Under the pieces are notes generated by a model. It did no database searches and had not been told where the DNA came from. It saw only the letters and a list, made by a program, of their open reading frames with translations. This document shows, in pieces, positions 24,366 through 36,200 of a stretch of DNA of 64,000 nucleotides. Position numbers and translations under genes: made by a program. Each line of letters opens with the position of its first letter. Position 1 is the first letter of the stretch. The stretch is taken from NCBI GenBank assembly GCA_048268885.1, contig JBLWUP010000031.1, positions 6,357-70,356 on the forward strand, read 5' to 3'. This DNA is from Pelagibius sp048268885 (GTDB lineage: Bacteria > Pseudomonadota > Alphaproteobacteria > Kiloniellales > Kiloniellaceae).

Positions 24366-25112
24366 TTATTTCGTCGCGACAAGCCGGTAACCAAGATCCC
24401 ACGCTTCAAGGTCCAGCAAATCGGAATAGCGCTGCTCCCAGGCGCCTGTCTCCAGGTCGCCCGCAAGCCGGCTCAATCCCTCGGAGACGTTGTCGATCGC
24501 CCAGAAGGAAGACATGGCGGCCCGAATTCTCGGGTCGAGATAGGCGGCGGGCCGCCGCCAGTAAGCGTACAAGAAGCCGTCGCTGCAGTCATGCGGCACC
24601 GGAACGGCGGAAATCTCGACAGGTCCAAGCCACTTCTCGTAATCCGTTATCCTCGGCATGATCGCCTCGTCCAGGGCCACGAGTTCGGGAAAGTAGTCCA
24701 CGAGCCAGGCCCCCCGGTGTGACGGATCGAATGTCAGGATGACGACCCGGTCGCGCGCCACCCGACGCATCTCCTGGAGGCCTTTCGCCTTGTCGGTCCA
24801 GTGGTGAACCGTCAGGACCGCCATGGACGCCTCGAAGGAATTGTCGTCGAAGGGCAGGTCTTCCGCAGATCCCTGAATTGCCGGCGCCGCCGAGGCGGCG
24901 CGCTGTCGGATCATTTCCGCCGAAGGTTCGACGGCCGTTACCTGCCGGTCGGCGGGTTCGTACGAGCCCGCGCCGGCACCGACATTCAGAACCGTTTTCG
25001 CGGACCCCAGGGCCTTTCCGATGGCCGCCGCGATCCGGGGATCGGGTTTCCTGAGGTCGGAATAATTGACCCCGATCGTATCGTAGGAACTGTGCTTAGA
25101 ACCAAGCGACAT
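24366..25112 (-). CDS. Class I SAM-dependent methyltransferase
   Basis: A 248-residue methyltransferase of the Methyltransf_11 type. SAM motif I is VLNVGAGAGSYEPA; motif II is TAVEPS; the post-II acid is SAEDLPFDDNSFEASMAVLTVHHW. The tail has a WRRP-x-AYLDPRIRAAMSSFW segment seen in small-molecule methyltransferases. The ATG at 25112 is chosen over 25145 because GGGGAAGG lies 7 bases before it, and because 25145 falls in a tandem repeat. Substrate unknown. Codon use is less GC-biased than in flanking genes, so transfer is possible. It converges on aphA; a short CTCTCGAGAG palindrome separates them. Confidence 0.8.
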   Translation of the reverse strand: MSLGSKHSSYDTIGVNYSDLRKPDPRIAAAIGKALGSAKTVLNVGAGAGSYEPADRQVTAVEPSAEMIRQRAASAAPAIQGSAEDLPFDDNSFEASMAVLTVHHWTDKAKGLQEMRRVARDRVVILTFDPSHRGAWLVDYFPELVALDEAIMPRITDYEKWLGPVEISAVPVPHDCSDGFLYAYWRRPAAYLDPRIRAAMSSFWAIDNVSEGLSRLAGDLETGAWEQRYSDLLDLEAWDLGYRLVATK

Positions 25113-25141
25113 GAGGCAACCTTCCCCTAAGTTGTCTTCCG

Positions 25142-25179
25142 CCAAGTGACCTTCCGGGCGCCAAGTGACCTTCCGGGCG

Positions 25180-25198
<19 letters not shown>
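25142..25198. repeat. 19-bp tandem repeat over the tlyA stop
   Basis: Two identical units, ccaagtgaccttccgggcg (25142-25160 and 25161-25179), plus a third with three mismatches (25180-25198) that forms the 3' end of tlyA, including its stop (CTA at 25180-25182). On the minus strand the unit encodes Arg-Lys-Val-Thr, so the end of the gene was copied twice downstream; in the extra copies the stop triplet reads TGG. Confidence 0.8.
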
Positions 25199-25946
<748 letters not shown>

Positions 25947-25950
<4 letters not shown>

Positions 25951-27371
25951 TGCGGGAGGAGTCCGGCGGCGGGCAGGTATCTGCGGCGGCGGTGAAAGCG
26001 CCAGATCAACGCGCAGGCGACGAAGGCGAGCCCCAGGGCGAGCCCCATCCACACACCGCGCCCGCCGAGGCCCAGGGGGAACGCGAGCACCACGGAGGCG
26101 GCGAAGCCGATGACCCAGTAGCCGCCGATGGCCAGCCACATGGGCACCGTGGTGTCGCTGAGGCCGCGCAGCGCATGGACGCCGATGACCTGCCCGCCGT
26201 CGACCAGCTGGAACAGCGCGGCGATCACCAGAAAAGCCACGGCCAGATCGATGACCGGCGCGTTCTCCGCGACCGAGAGGTCGAGGAAGAGGCCGACCAG
26301 GAACCGCCCGGCGAACCAGAACACCAGCGCCGAGGCGGCCATGAAGAGCGAGCCTGCGACCAGAGCCGCCCAGCCGGCGCGCATCACGCCGTCATTGTCG
26401 CGCGCGCCCGCCGCCAGCCCGACACGGACCACCGCCGCCTGTCCGATGCCGAGCGGCACCATGAAGGCGACGGCAGCGCACTGCAGCGCGATGGCGTGGG
26501 CCGCCAGGGCCTCGGTGCTGATGAGGCCCATGAGGAAGGCGGCGGCGGAGAACAGCCCCGCCTCGGCGACGATGGTCAGGCCGATGGGCACGCCGAGCCG
26601 GAACAGCTCGATGAAGCGCGGCCAGTCCGGCCGCCAGAAGCGCACCAGGATCATGTAGCGCCGGAAGCGCCGGTCCCATTGCACATAGCCCAGCAGTGCG
26701 AGGAAAGAGAGCGCCGAGACGACGGAGCTGGTGACGCCCGCGCCCATCAGCTCCCAGCGCGGCAGGCCGAAGTTGCCGAACATGAGGCCGTAGTTCGAGA
26801 CGGCGTTCACGCCCACCGCCACCAGGGTGATGATCAGCACCGAGCGCGGCCGCGAATGCGCCGTCACGAAGCTGCGCAGCACCACGAACCACAGGCTGGG
26901 CAGCAGCGACCAGGCGACGGCCCGCAGATAGTCGTCGGCCAGCAGGGCGATGGCGGGCTCCTGCCCGAACAGCAGCAGCACATGGCGGCCGTAGAAGATG
27001 ATGGCCGTGAAGATCGCGCCGAACAGCACGATCAGCCAGAAGCCCTGGCGCACCGTGCGACGCACGCCGCGGAAGTCGCGCGCCCCCAGCGCCTGGGCCG
27101 TCATCGGCGCCACCACCGTGGCGATGCCCATGCCGAAAAGGTAGAGCGGAATGAAGATGTTCATGCCCAGTGCGCCGGCGGCCAGTTCCTCCGGCCCCAG
27201 CCACCCCATCATCACGATGTCCGTGGTGTTGATGCCGATCATCGCCAGCTGGGTGAAGACCAGCGGCGCAGCCAGCCGCAGCGTCGCGAAGATCTCGCGG
27301 CGCCACAAGGCGGCAGCAGTAGGAGCGCCAGCGGCCAGGGCCGCGGCGTTGGGCAGAAGTGTTCCGGACAT
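25947..27371 (-). CDS. MATE-family efflux transporter (NorM type)
   Basis: About 474 residues, twelve hydrophobic segments in two six-helix halves. The first half has the MATE consensus APLVFTQLAMIGINTTDIVMMGWLGPEELAAGALG; the repeat occurs as LGVPIGLTIVAEAGLFSAAAFLMGLISTEALAAHAIALQ. Such transporters export cationic drugs or metabolites by Na+ or H+ exchange. The ATG at 27371 or a GTG at 27380 could start it; neither has a clear ribosome site. The stop overlaps the tlyA start (ATGA), so the two genes are cotranslated. Confidence 0.88.
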
Positions 27372-27473
27372 GTTTCGCACTATGGCGGGTTTTGCGGAAG
27401 GCGAGAACCCTTCCTGCGCGCAGAGCCGCTATGCGCCTTGGTTTTCCTCTCCCACCAGGGGAGAGGGATCGCT

Positions 27474-29408
27474 TCACGCCCGGACCGGCGACTCCAGTTC
27501 GGCCTGGCCGAGCGCTTCCAGCACAGTGGCGAGAATGCCGGCCCGGTCGAGCCCGGCCTGGGCGATCTGCGCCTCGGGCTTGTCGTGGTCGATGAAGCGG
27601 TCCGGCAGGGTCAAGGGACGGAACTTCAGTCCCTTGTCGAAGATGCCTTCCAGGGCGAGGAACTGCATGACCTGGGTGGCGAAGCCGCCCATGGCGCCCT
27701 CCTCCACCGTCACCAGCACCTCGTGCTCGCGCGCCAGGCGGCGCACCAGGTCTTCGTCGATCGGCTTGGCGAAGCGGGCGTCGGCCACCGTGGTGGAGAG
27801 CCCGCGGGCCGCCAGGTCTTCCGCTGCCGCGACGGCGTCGGCCAGGCGCGTGCCCAGCGAGAGGATCGCCACCTTGCTGCCCTCGCGGATGATGCGGCCC
27901 TTGCCGATCTCCAGCGGCGTGCCGCGCGCCGGCATCTCGATGCCCGTGGCCTCGCCGCGCGGATAACGCAGGGCCGAGGGCCGGTCGTCGATCTGGCAGG
28001 AGGTCGCGACCATGTGCATCAGTTCCACCTCGTCGCTCGGCGCCATGATGACGAAGTTCGGCAGGCAGCCGAGGTAGGTGATGTCGTAGCTGCCCTGGTG
28101 GGTCACACCGTCGGCCCCGACCATGCCGGCCCGGTCGATGGCGAAGCGCACCGGCAGACTCTGGATCGCCACGTCGTGGACGACCTGGTCGTAGCCGCGC
28201 TGCAGGAAGGTGGAGTAGATCGCCGCGAAGGGCTTGAAGCCTTCGCAGGCCATGCCGGCGCAGAAGGTCACCGCGTGCTGCTCGGCGATCCCGACGTCGA
28301 ACATGCGCTTCGGGAAGCGCTCGGCGAACTTGTTGAGGCCGGTGCCCGAGGGCATGGCCGCGGTCACCGCGACGATGGTGTCGTCGTGCTCGGCCTCGGC
28401 GATGAGACCGGCGGCGAAAACGTTCTGGTAGCTCGGCGCATTGGGCGTGGACTTCGCCTGCTTGCCGGTGACCACGTCGAACTTGGCGACGCCGTGGTAC
28501 TTGTCGGCGGCGGCCTCGGCCGGCTCGTAGCCCTTGCCCTTCTGCGTCACGCAGTGGATCAGCACCGGGCCTTCGTAGTCCGAATCGCGCACGTTCTTCA
28601 GGACCGGCAGCAGGTGGTCCAGATTGTGGCCGTCGATGGGGCCGATGTAGAAGAAGCCCAACTCCTCGAACAGCGTGCCGCCGGTCAGGAAGCCGCGGGC
28701 GTATTCCTCGGCGCGCTTGGCGGCCATCTCGATGGGCCGCGGGAAGCGCTTGGCCAGCTGCTTGCCCAGGGTGCGCACCGACTGGAAGGGCTTGGAGGAG
28801 ATCAGCTGCGACAGATAGGCGCTCATGGCGCCGACCGGCGGCGCGATCGACATGTCGTTGTCGTTGAGGATGACGATGAGACGCGAGTTCATCGCCCCAG
28901 CGTTGTTCATCGCCTCGTAGGCCATGCCGGCGCTCATCGCGCCGTCGCCGATGACGGCGATGACCGCGTTGTCCTCGCCCCGGAAGTCGCGCGCCACGGA
29001 AAAGCCGAGGCCGGCGGAAATCGAGGTCGAGCTGTGCGCCGCGCCGAAGGGGTCGTATTCACTCTCCTTGCGGCTGGTGAAGCCGGAGAGACCGCCGCCC
29101 TGGCGCAGGGTACGCATGCGATCGCGCCGTTCGGTCAGGATCTTGTGCGGATAGCACTGATGGGAAACGTCCCAGATCAGCTTGTCGTTGGGCGTCTCGA
29201 AAACGTAGTGCAGCGCCGTGGTGAGCTCCACCACGCCGAGCCCGGCGCCCAGATGGCCGCCGGTCACCGAAACCGCCTCGATCATTTCCGAGCGCAGCTC
29301 GTCGGCGAAGTCGCGCAGCTGGCTCTCATCGAGCTTGCGCAGGTCCGCCGGATCGTTGACGAGATCCAATAGAGGGGTGGGACGCCTGTTATGACCGATT
29401 TGTGCCAC
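27474..29408 (-). CDS. dxs: 1-deoxy-D-xylulose-5-phosphate synthase
   Basis: Thiamin-diphosphate enzyme that condenses pyruvate and glyceraldehyde 3-phosphate, the entry step of the MEP isoprenoid pathway. 644 residues, full length. Visible features: the catalytic His in VTGGHLGAGLGVVEL, the ThDP/Mg2+ motif GDGAMSAGMAYEAMNNAG then NDNDMSI, the pyrimidine-domain Glu in FDVGIAEQHAVTFCAG, and a transketolase C-domain with VTVEEGAMGGF. Starts with GTG, GGAG 11 bases before. Last gene of the xseB-ispA-dxs run. Confidence 0.96.
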   Translation of the reverse strand: MAQIGHNRRPTPLLDLVNDPADLRKLDESQLRDFADELRSEMIEAVSVTGGHLGAGLGVVELTTALHYVFETPNDKLIWDVSHQCYPHKILTERRDRMRTLRQGGGLSGFTSRKESEYDPFGAAHSSTSISAGLGFSVARDFRGEDNAVIAVIGDGAMSAGMAYEAMNNAGAMNSRLIVILNDNDMSIAPPVGAMSAYLSQLISSKPFQSVRTLGKQLAKRFPRPIEMAAKRAEEYARGFLTGGTLFEELGFFYIGPIDGHNLDHLLPVLKNVRDSDYEGPVLIHCVTQKGKGYEPAEAAADKYHGVAKFDVVTGKQAKSTPNAPSYQNVFAAGLIAEAEHDDTIVAVTAAMPSGTGLNKFAERFPKRMFDVGIAEQHAVTFCAGMACEGFKPFAAIYSTFLQRGYDQVVHDVAIQSLPVRFAIDRAGMVGADGVTHQGSYDITYLGCLPNFVIMAPSDEVELMHMVATSCQIDDRPSALRYPRGEATGIEMPARGTPLEIGKGRIIREGSKVAILSLGTRLADAVAAAEDLAARGLSTTVADARFAKPIDEDLVRRLAREHEVLVTVEEGAMGGFATQVMQFLALEGIFDKGLKFRPLTLPDRFIDHDKPEAQIAQAGLDRAGILATVLEALGQAELESPVRA

Positions 29409-29498
29409 GCTTATTTCCGCTCCTGCCGCCTTGCTGGCGTCTCGTTATCTCTCCGCAGGGATGCGCGCATCCCTGACAACCCCGCCGTCCTCACCCCC

Positions 29499-30431
29499 TC
29501 AGGACCGCCGGGACACGACGAAAGCCGCCGTCTGCCTTAGAAGGTCGGCTTTTTCACCGAAAAGATCAAGCCGTGCACAGGCAGAATGAACCAGTTCCCG
29601 GGCCTTTTCGCGGGCTTTTTCGACCCCGAGCTGCCCGACGAAGGTGGCTTTTCCGAGGTTGGCGTCCTGCCCCGTGGGCTTGCCGAGCGCCTCGGGCGTG
29701 CTCTCCTCGTCCAGCAGATCATCGGCGATCTGGAAGGCCAGCCCCAGGTCCTCGGCGTAGCCCAGCAGGGCGTCGCGCTGCGCGGCCTCGGCCTCCGCGA
29801 GAATCGCCCCGGCCTCGCAGGAAAAGCGGATCAGGGCGCCGGTCTTGAGGCTCTGCAGGTGGGAAATGCCGGCCAGGTCCAGGCCGCCGCGCTCCGGCGA
29901 GATGTCGATCATCTGGCCGCCGACCATGCCCGCCGCGCCGGCGGCCGCGGCCAGGCTGGCGACCAGGGCGCAACGCACCTCCGCCTTGCCATGGGTGGGG
30001 GCGGCGGCCAGCACCGTGAAGGCCTCGGTCAGCAGGCCGTCGCCGGCCAGGATGGCCGTCGCCTCGTCGAAGGCGACATGAGCCGTCGCACGGCCGCGGC
30101 GCAGCGCGCTGTCGTCCATCGCCGGCAGGTCGTCATGGATCAGGCTGTAGCAGTGCACCATCTCGATGGCGGCGCCGACCCTGAGGGCCTGCGCCTCGGG
30201 CACGCCGAACAACCGGGCCGATTCGCAGACCAGGAACGGCCGCAGACGCTTGCCGCCGCCCAGCGCGCTGTAACGCATCGCCTCGATGACCCGGCCGCGC
30301 GGCCCCTCGACCGGCGCCAGCAGTTCGTCGAGCACCCGGGTGACCGCCTCGCCCTGCGCCGTCAGCGCCGCCTGCAGCTCGTCCTCCCCGGCGGCCGCCG
30401 CAGAGCTTGTCTGGGCACTGCTATTCGACAT
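29499..30431 (-). CDS. ispA: Farnesyl diphosphate synthase (polyprenyl synthetase)
   Basis: A 310-residue all-helical prenyltransferase joining DMAPP/GPP with IPP. It has GGGKRLRPFLV, the first Asp-rich motif DDLPAMDD with the short-chain residues before it (MVHCYSLIH), and the second Asp-rich motif DDLLDEE; KTGALIRFSCEAGA lies between. Position between xseB and dxs is the usual one for IspA. The N-terminal 15 residues are Ser/Ala-rich and variable. The start overlaps the xseB stop by 11 bases, indicating coupling. Confidence 0.94.
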   Translation of the reverse strand: MSNSSAQTSSAAAAGEDELQAALTAQGEAVTRVLDELLAPVEGPRGRVIEAMRYSALGGGKRLRPFLVCESARLFGVPEAQALRVGAAIEMVHCYSLIHDDLPAMDDSALRRGRATAHVAFDEATAILAGDGLLTEAFTVLAAAPTHGKAEVRCALVASLAAAAGAAGMVGGQMIDISPERGGLDLAGISHLQSLKTGALIRFSCEAGAILAEAEAAQRDALLGYAEDLGLAFQIADDLLDEESTPEALGKPTGQDANLGKATFVGQLGVEKAREKARELVHSACARLDLFGEKADLLRQTAAFVVSRRS

Positions 30432-30672
30432 CGAGGGCTTCGCTCTTCACGCCGCCGTCGGCGGAGAGGCTGATCTTCTCGATCTTGGCCTGGGCCTCGC
30501 GCAGCTTGGCATCGCAGTGGCGCTTCAGGGCCGCGCCCCGGTCGTAGTCGCCGATGGCGCTGTCCAGGGTGCCCTGCCCCTGCTCAAGCTTGCCGACGAT
30601 GGCCTTCAGCTCGTCGAGCGCTTCCTCGAAGCTCATCTTCCGGATGTCAGCGGGAATGTCGTTGTCTGCCAT
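30421..30672 (-). CDS. xseB: Exodeoxyribonuclease VII small subunit
   Basis: An 83-residue two-helix protein that joins several copies to one XseA for single-strand DNA exonuclease activity. The consensus is SFEEALDELKAIVGKLEQGQGTLDSAIGDYDRGAALKRHCDAKLREAQAKIEKI. The ATG at 30672 is used; the open frame's earlier Met would add seven residues with no conserved character. First gene of the xseB-ispA-dxs operon. The large subunit gene xseA is not in the window. The 144 bases between this operon and the next gene hold nothing recognisable. Confidence 0.95.
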   Translation of the reverse strand: MADNDIPADIRKMSFEEALDELKAIVGKLEQGQGTLDSAIGDYDRGAALKRHCDAKLREAQAKIEKISLSADGGVKSEALDVE

Positions 30673-30837
30673 ACTCACGTCTCTTTTCATCACGGGGGCT
30701 TTATCTCGGGGGCCGGCGGTTTGCGCGAACTTGCCGCAAGCGCGGCCCGGAAAACAGCCCTTTATCGGTTTTCCCGGAACCTTGCCCCTTCTTTGCCCCC
30801 AAATAGGCCGCCCTGGCAGGCCCCTCCGGTGCCGCCG

Positions 30838-31773
30838 TCAGGCCTGCATCAGGGCGCGCACGTGGGCGGCGACGCTGCGGCCCAGCGCCGCGGGGTTGTA
30901 GCCGCCTTCCAGCACCGAGACGAGCCGCCCGCCGCAGGAGCTGCGGGCCAGGGACACCAGCTGCTGCGTCGCCCAGGTGTAGTCGTCCTCGGTGAAGTTC
31001 AGTCCGGCCAGCGGGTCCTCGGCATGGGCGTCGAAGCCCGCCGAGATGAACAGGAACTCCGGCTGGAAGCTGGTCAGAGCCGGCACGATGTTGTGGCGCA
31101 TGCCCTCGCGGAACTCTTCCGAGCCGGCGTCGGGCGGCAGCGGCACGTTCACGATGTTGGCGTTCACCCCGCGCTCCCGCGCGGACCCCGTGCCGGGGTA
31201 GAGCGGCATCTGATGGGTCGAGGCGTAGAACAGGTCCGGGTCGCCCCAGAACGAGGCCTGGGTGCCGTTGCCGTGGTGCACGTCGAAGTCCACCACCGCG
31301 ATGCGGTGCAGGCCATGGGCCTCGCGCGCATGCAGGGCGCCGACCGCCACGTTGTTGAACAGGCAAAAGCCCATGGCGTGGTCCGGTTCGGCGTGGTGGC
31401 CCGGCGGACGCACGGCGCAGAAGGCGTTGTCGGCCTCCCCGGCCATGACCGCGTCCACGGCGGCCACCACGGCGCCAGCCGCGCGCAGGGCGGCCTCGCC
31501 GGAGCCGGGGGACAGGATCGTGTCGGCGTCGAGCGATCGCTCTCCCTCGCCTTCACCGGGAACCGCCCGCAGCAGGTCCTCCACGTAGCTGCCCGGATGG
31601 ACCAGCGCGATCTGGCTTTCCGCGGCACGCGGCGCCTCCCGGCGCTCCAGGGCATCGAACTCCGAATCGGCCAGGGCCTCCCGGATCGCCTTCAGGCGGA
31701 CGGGGCCCTCAGGATGGCCGATGTTGGGGATGTGGTTTTCGCAGGCGAGGTGACTGTAGAGGAGTGTGGTCAT
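30838..31773 (-). CDS. Histone-deacetylase-family zinc amidohydrolase
   Basis: A 311-residue class-II type HDAC-fold enzyme: RPPGHHAEPDHAMGFCLFNNVAVGA (His pair), zinc ligands in DFDVHHGNGT and GFDAHAEDPLAGL, catalytic Tyr in LEGGYN. It differs from the acetylpolyamine hydrolase at 23317: the second motif is GFDAH, not GVDTFENDP, placing it with HdaH/AcuC-like bacterial deacetylases of unknown substrate (acetyl-lysine proteins or small acetylamines). The ATG at 31773 is preferred to a TTG at 31785. It is separate from the xseB operon. Confidence 0.88.
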   Translation of the reverse strand: MTTLLYSHLACENHIPNIGHPEGPVRLKAIREALADSEFDALERREAPRAAESQIALVHPGSYVEDLLRAVPGEGEGERSLDADTILSPGSGEAALRAAGAVVAAVDAVMAGEADNAFCAVRPPGHHAEPDHAMGFCLFNNVAVGALHAREAHGLHRIAVVDFDVHHGNGTQASFWGDPDLFYASTHQMPLYPGTGSARERGVNANIVNVPLPPDAGSEEFREGMRHNIVPALTSFQPEFLFISAGFDAHAEDPLAGLNFTEDDYTWATQQLVSLARSSCGGRLVSVLEGGYNPAALGRSVAAHVRALMQA

Positions 31774-32071
31774 AAACAGGCTCAAAACAGCAGGCGGTTC
31801 AGTGTCATCGATCCATCATAGAACCTCGGGCCCGCTAATTTAACCGAGCATTTTGGCCCGGCGGGCAGACCAGAGGCGCCCGGCAGGCCCCTGGCGGGCT
31901 CCCCGCAGGCCCTTTTTCGCTCCCTTTTTCCCCCGCAACCGGGCTTTCCGGCCCTTCTCACGTACCTATTTGCGGCATTGACTTGGCCTTAAAGGAACGC
32001 CAATTCTGTTTGGGAAAACGCGAATTTCCTGTGCGGGAAGGCAACTGGAGCCTCCCGCGAACCAAGGGCCA

Positions 32072-33247
32072 GTGGAGACCAAATTGATCGCATACGTACG
32101 AACGGCAGGTCGCCGCTCGGCCGTTGCCGGCTTTGCGTTGCTGGCAGCCGCCCTCACCGTCCCCTTGGCCACCTGGATCACCGCCGCGCCCGCCGCGGCG
32201 CAGCAGGAGGCCGCGCGTGTCAGGGTCGACGCGGTCCACAGCGAACCCCTCAGCCAGACCGTCCCGGTGATCGGCCGCCTGGTCGCCCGGCAGGCCGGGT
32301 CGGTGGCCGCGCGAATCGGCGGTCCGATCCTGGAATTCCGGGTCGAGGTCGGCGACCGGGTGGTGGCCGATGACGTCATCGCCGTCCTCGACGGCGCCAC
32401 CATGCGGGCCGAGCGCGACCTTGCCGCCGCCGGCCTGGCGGTGGCCCGCGCCGAGTTGAAGACCCGCCAGGCGCAGATCGCCCTCGCCCAGCAGGAACTG
32501 AAGCGGCTGGAAGGCCTGAAGAAGTCCGCCGCCTTCAGCCAGGCGCGCTTCGAGGACGCCAGCCAGGAAGTCGCCATCGCCGAAGCGGGCGCGCGCGAGG
32601 CCGAGTCCTCCGTCACCTCCGCCCGCGCCGAGTTGCGGCTGGCCGAGATCAACCTGGAATACACCGAGATCAAGGCACCCTACGACGGCGTCATCACCCG
32701 CCGCCTCAGCGAAGCGGGCTCCTACGCCAGCGCGGGCGAGGAACTGGTGAACATGATCGCCGACAAGACTCTGGAGGTGGAGGCCGACGTGCCCTCCAAC
32801 CGGCTGCTCGGCCTCAGCGCCGGCACCGTCGTCGAGGTGACGCTGGACGACGGCACCGAATTCCAGGCCGCCGTGCGCGCCATCATTCCCAACGAGAACC
32901 CGCTGACCCGCACCCGCGCCGTGCGCTTCGTGCCCGACTTCGGTCCCGACGGTCCCGCCGCGGCCGCCCCGCTGGCCAACGAGCAGTCGGTTACCGTGCA
33001 GGTGCCGGTCGGCGCGCCGCGCAGCATCGTCTCGGTGCACAAGGACGCCATCATCAAGCGCCCGAACGACACCGTCGTCTTTGTCGTCTCCGACGGCCTG
33101 GCCCAGCCGCGCAGCATCGTCCTGGGCGAGGCGGTCGGCAGCCGCTACGAAGTGCTGGACGGCCTGCGCGAGGGCGATCTGGTGGTGGTGCGCGGGAACG
33201 AACGGCTGCAACCAGGAACACCGGTGCAGGTCGAAGAGGCTTCTTAA
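32072..33247 (+). CDS. RND efflux periplasmic adaptor subunit
   Basis: A 391-residue membrane-fusion protein. After a signal-anchor segment (about 18-43, ending APAAAQQ) come the barrel-sandwich hybrid (VAARIGGPILEFRVEVGDRV then TEIKAPYDGVITRR), a helical hairpin of about 75 residues (LAVARAELKTRQAQIALAQQELKRLE...), a beta-barrel and a membrane-proximal domain. It links the pump at 33247 to an outer-membrane channel, whose gene is not nearby. The frame begins at a GTG (32072); a TTG at 32084 is an alternative. Stop and pump start overlap as TAATG. Confidence 0.88.
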   Translation: METKLIAYVRTAGRRSAVAGFALLAAALTVPLATWITAAPAAAQQEAARVRVDAVHSEPLSQTVPVIGRLVARQAGSVAARIGGPILEFRVEVGDRVVADDVIAVLDGATMRAERDLAAAGLAVARAELKTRQAQIALAQQELKRLEGLKKSAAFSQARFEDASQEVAIAEAGAREAESSVTSARAELRLAEINLEYTEIKAPYDGVITRRLSEAGSYASAGEELVNMIADKTLEVEADVPSNRLLGLSAGTVVEVTLDDGTEFQAAVRAIIPNENPLTRTRAVRFVPDFGPDGPAAAAPLANEQSVTVQVPVGAPRSIVSVHKDAIIKRPNDTVVFVVSDGLAQPRSIVLGEAVGSRYEVLDGLREGDLVVVRGNERLQPGTPVQVEEAS

Positions 33248-36200
33248 TGAACCTCATCAAGACCGCCATCGAACGTCCCATCGCCGTCATCGCAGCGGTG
33301 CTGATGGTGGTGATGTTCGGTCTGGTGGCCTTGCAGACCATTCCCATCCAGCTTGCCCCCGACATCAACAGCCCCGTCATCACGGTCACCACGGAATGGG
33401 GCGGCGCCGCCCCGGCCGAGGTCGAGCGCGAGATCACCAACCGCCAGGAAGAAGAGCTGAAAGGCATCGAGGGCCTGGAGGAGATCACCTCGCGCTCCGA
33501 GCGCGGCCGCAGCCGCGTCACTCTGGAATTCGCCGTCGGCACCAACATGGACCGGGCCCTGCTGCTGGTCTCCAACCGGCTGGACCGGGTCAACGGCTAC
33601 CCCGACGAGGCCGACGAACCGACCCTCGACACCGCCGGGGCGGAAGACAACGCCATCGCCTGGTTCATCCTGACGCGCGCCGACGGCAACGAGCGCCCGA
33701 TGAGCGAGTACGGCGACTTCGCCGAGGACGTCATCCAGGAGCGCCTGGAGCGCGTGCCCGGGGTCAGCCGGATCAACGTCTACGGCGGCACCGAGCGCGA
33801 AATCCAGGTGACCGTCGACCCCCAGGTGCTGGCGCGCTACCGCCTGACGGTCAGCGAAGTGGTGGACGCTCTGCGCCGCGCCAACGCCTCCTTCAGCGCC
33901 GGCGACGTCGACGAAGGCAAGCGCCGCTACGTGGTCCGCACCGAGGGCGAACTGAACACCACCGAGGCGGTGCGTTCGGTCGTCGTGCGCAGCGACGACG
34001 ACGGCGACAGCGGCCGGCTGGCGCGCGTCAGGATCGGCGACATCGCCGAGGTCCGTTTCGGCTACAAGGAAGCGCGGGCCGCCATCCGCATGCGCGGCGA
34101 CGCCGCCCTGGCCATGAACGCCATCCGCGAGACCGGCGCAAACGTCATCGAAACCATGGAAGGCATCCGCGCCGCGATAGCCGAACTGAACGAAGGCCCT
34201 ATTCCCGCCGCCGGACTGAAGCTGCGCCAGGTCTACGACGAGACCGTCTACATCGACTCCGCCATCGACCTGGTGCAGCAGAACATCTGGGTCGGCGGCA
34301 CCCTGGCCGCGGTCATCCTGCTGCTCTTCCTGCGCTCCTTCCGCGCGACCCTGGTGGTCTCCCTCGCCATTCCCGTCTCGGTGATCGGCGCCTTCGTCGC
34401 CATGGCGGCGCTCGGCCGCTCCATCAATGTCATCTCGCTGGCCGGCATCGCCTTCGCCGTCGGCATGGTGGTCGATGCCGCCATCGTGGTGCTGGAGAAC
34501 ATCTACCGGCTGCGCGAACAGGGACGCCCGGTGCGGGAAGCCGCCTACCTGGGCGCCAAACAGGTGTGGGGCGCGGTGCTGGTCTCCGCTCTTACCACAG
34601 TGATGGTCTTCATCCCGATCCTGGTCATGCAGCTGGAAGTCGGACAGCTGTTCCGCGACATCGCGGTGGCGATTTCCGTTTCCGTCATGCTCTCGCTGCT
34701 GGTCTCTATCACCGTGCTGCCGGCGCTGGCCAGCCGGCTGCTCGGCGGCGGCAAGTCCGGGGCGGAGGGCGGCATCAGCCGCCTGCACCTGCCGGTGATC
34801 GACAGCCTGGCCGGCGGCTTCGTCGCCACGGTGGTCGGCTTCACACGCCTCGTCGTGCGCAGCCGCCTCGCGGCTCTGGGAACGGTCGTCGCGGTCACGG
34901 TCGTCGCTCTGTTCGGCAGCTGGCATTTCCTGCCCAAGCTGGAATACCTGCCCGAAGGCAACCGCAACCTGGTCTTCGGCATCATCATCCCGCCGCCGGG
35001 CTACAACCTCGAGACCATGGTGAGCATCGCCCAGGACGTCGAGACCGCCACGCGTCCGCACTGGACGGAGGAAGAAGGCGCGCCGGCCGCTGCTGCGCCC
35101 GAGCCGCATCTGCCGCTCGGGGAGCGCCTGAGCAACAGCGTGACGGCCTTTGTTCAGGACGCCGCGGACAGCCTGCGCGGCTTGATCGAGGGCGGCTTCA
35201 GCGCCGAGGCGGAAGCGCCGCCGCCCAAGATGGACCGTTTCTTCTTCGTCGCCTTCAACGCCAACACCTTTATCGGCGCCACCTCGGCGGAACCGCAGCG
35301 GGCGGCAGAGATCATCCCGCTGCTGCAGGACCCGGTGTTCCGCGAGCCGGGCACCTTCGGTTTCATCAACCAGCCCTCCATCTTCGGGCGCGGCATCGGC
35401 TCCGGGCGCAAGATCGACCTCAACATCTCCGGCCAGCATCTGGAGCCGATCCTGCAGGTGGCCCAGCAGGCGGTGGGACGCATCTCGCAGGCCCTGCCGC
35501 GCCAGCAGGGCAACCAGCTGCGGCCCAATCCCGGCCTGGAGCTGGGCGCGCCGGAGGTGCGGCTGTTCCCGGACCGCCTGCGCCTGGCGGACAACGGCGT
35601 CAGCGCCCGCGAGTTGGGCGAGGCCATCGATACCTTCAACGACGGGCTGCGCGTAACCGAGGTGACCGTCGGCAACGACCGCCTCGATCTGATGCTGCAA
35701 GGACCGGAAGCGAACGTCGTCGAAACCCAGGGCATTTCCAACTTGCCGGTGGTGACGCCCAGCGGCGACATCCTGCCGGCCTCCTCCCTGGCGGAGGTGA
35801 TCTTGACCTCCGGCCCCACCGAGGTGCGCCACCATGAACGCGCCCGCACCATTACCCTGGAGATCCGCCCGGCCCCGGGCGTTCCCCTGGAAGCGGCGCT
35901 GGAGATCCTGCGCGACCAGGTCATGGCGCCGATGGAGCAGGCCGGCCTGCCGCCCGGCGTGAAATTCTCCATCTCCGGCACCGCCGACAAGCTGACCCAG
36001 ACGTGGAACGCCATGGTGGTTCAGTTGGCCCTGGCCGTCGCCATCGTCTATCTGGTCATGGCGGTGCTCTTCGAGAGCTTCTTCTATCCGCTGATCATTC
36101 TGCTGTCGGTGCCGCTGGCGACGGCCGGCGGCGTCGCCGGGCTCGCCTTTCTCAATCTCTACACCTACCAGCCGCTCGACATGCTGACGCTGCTCGGCTT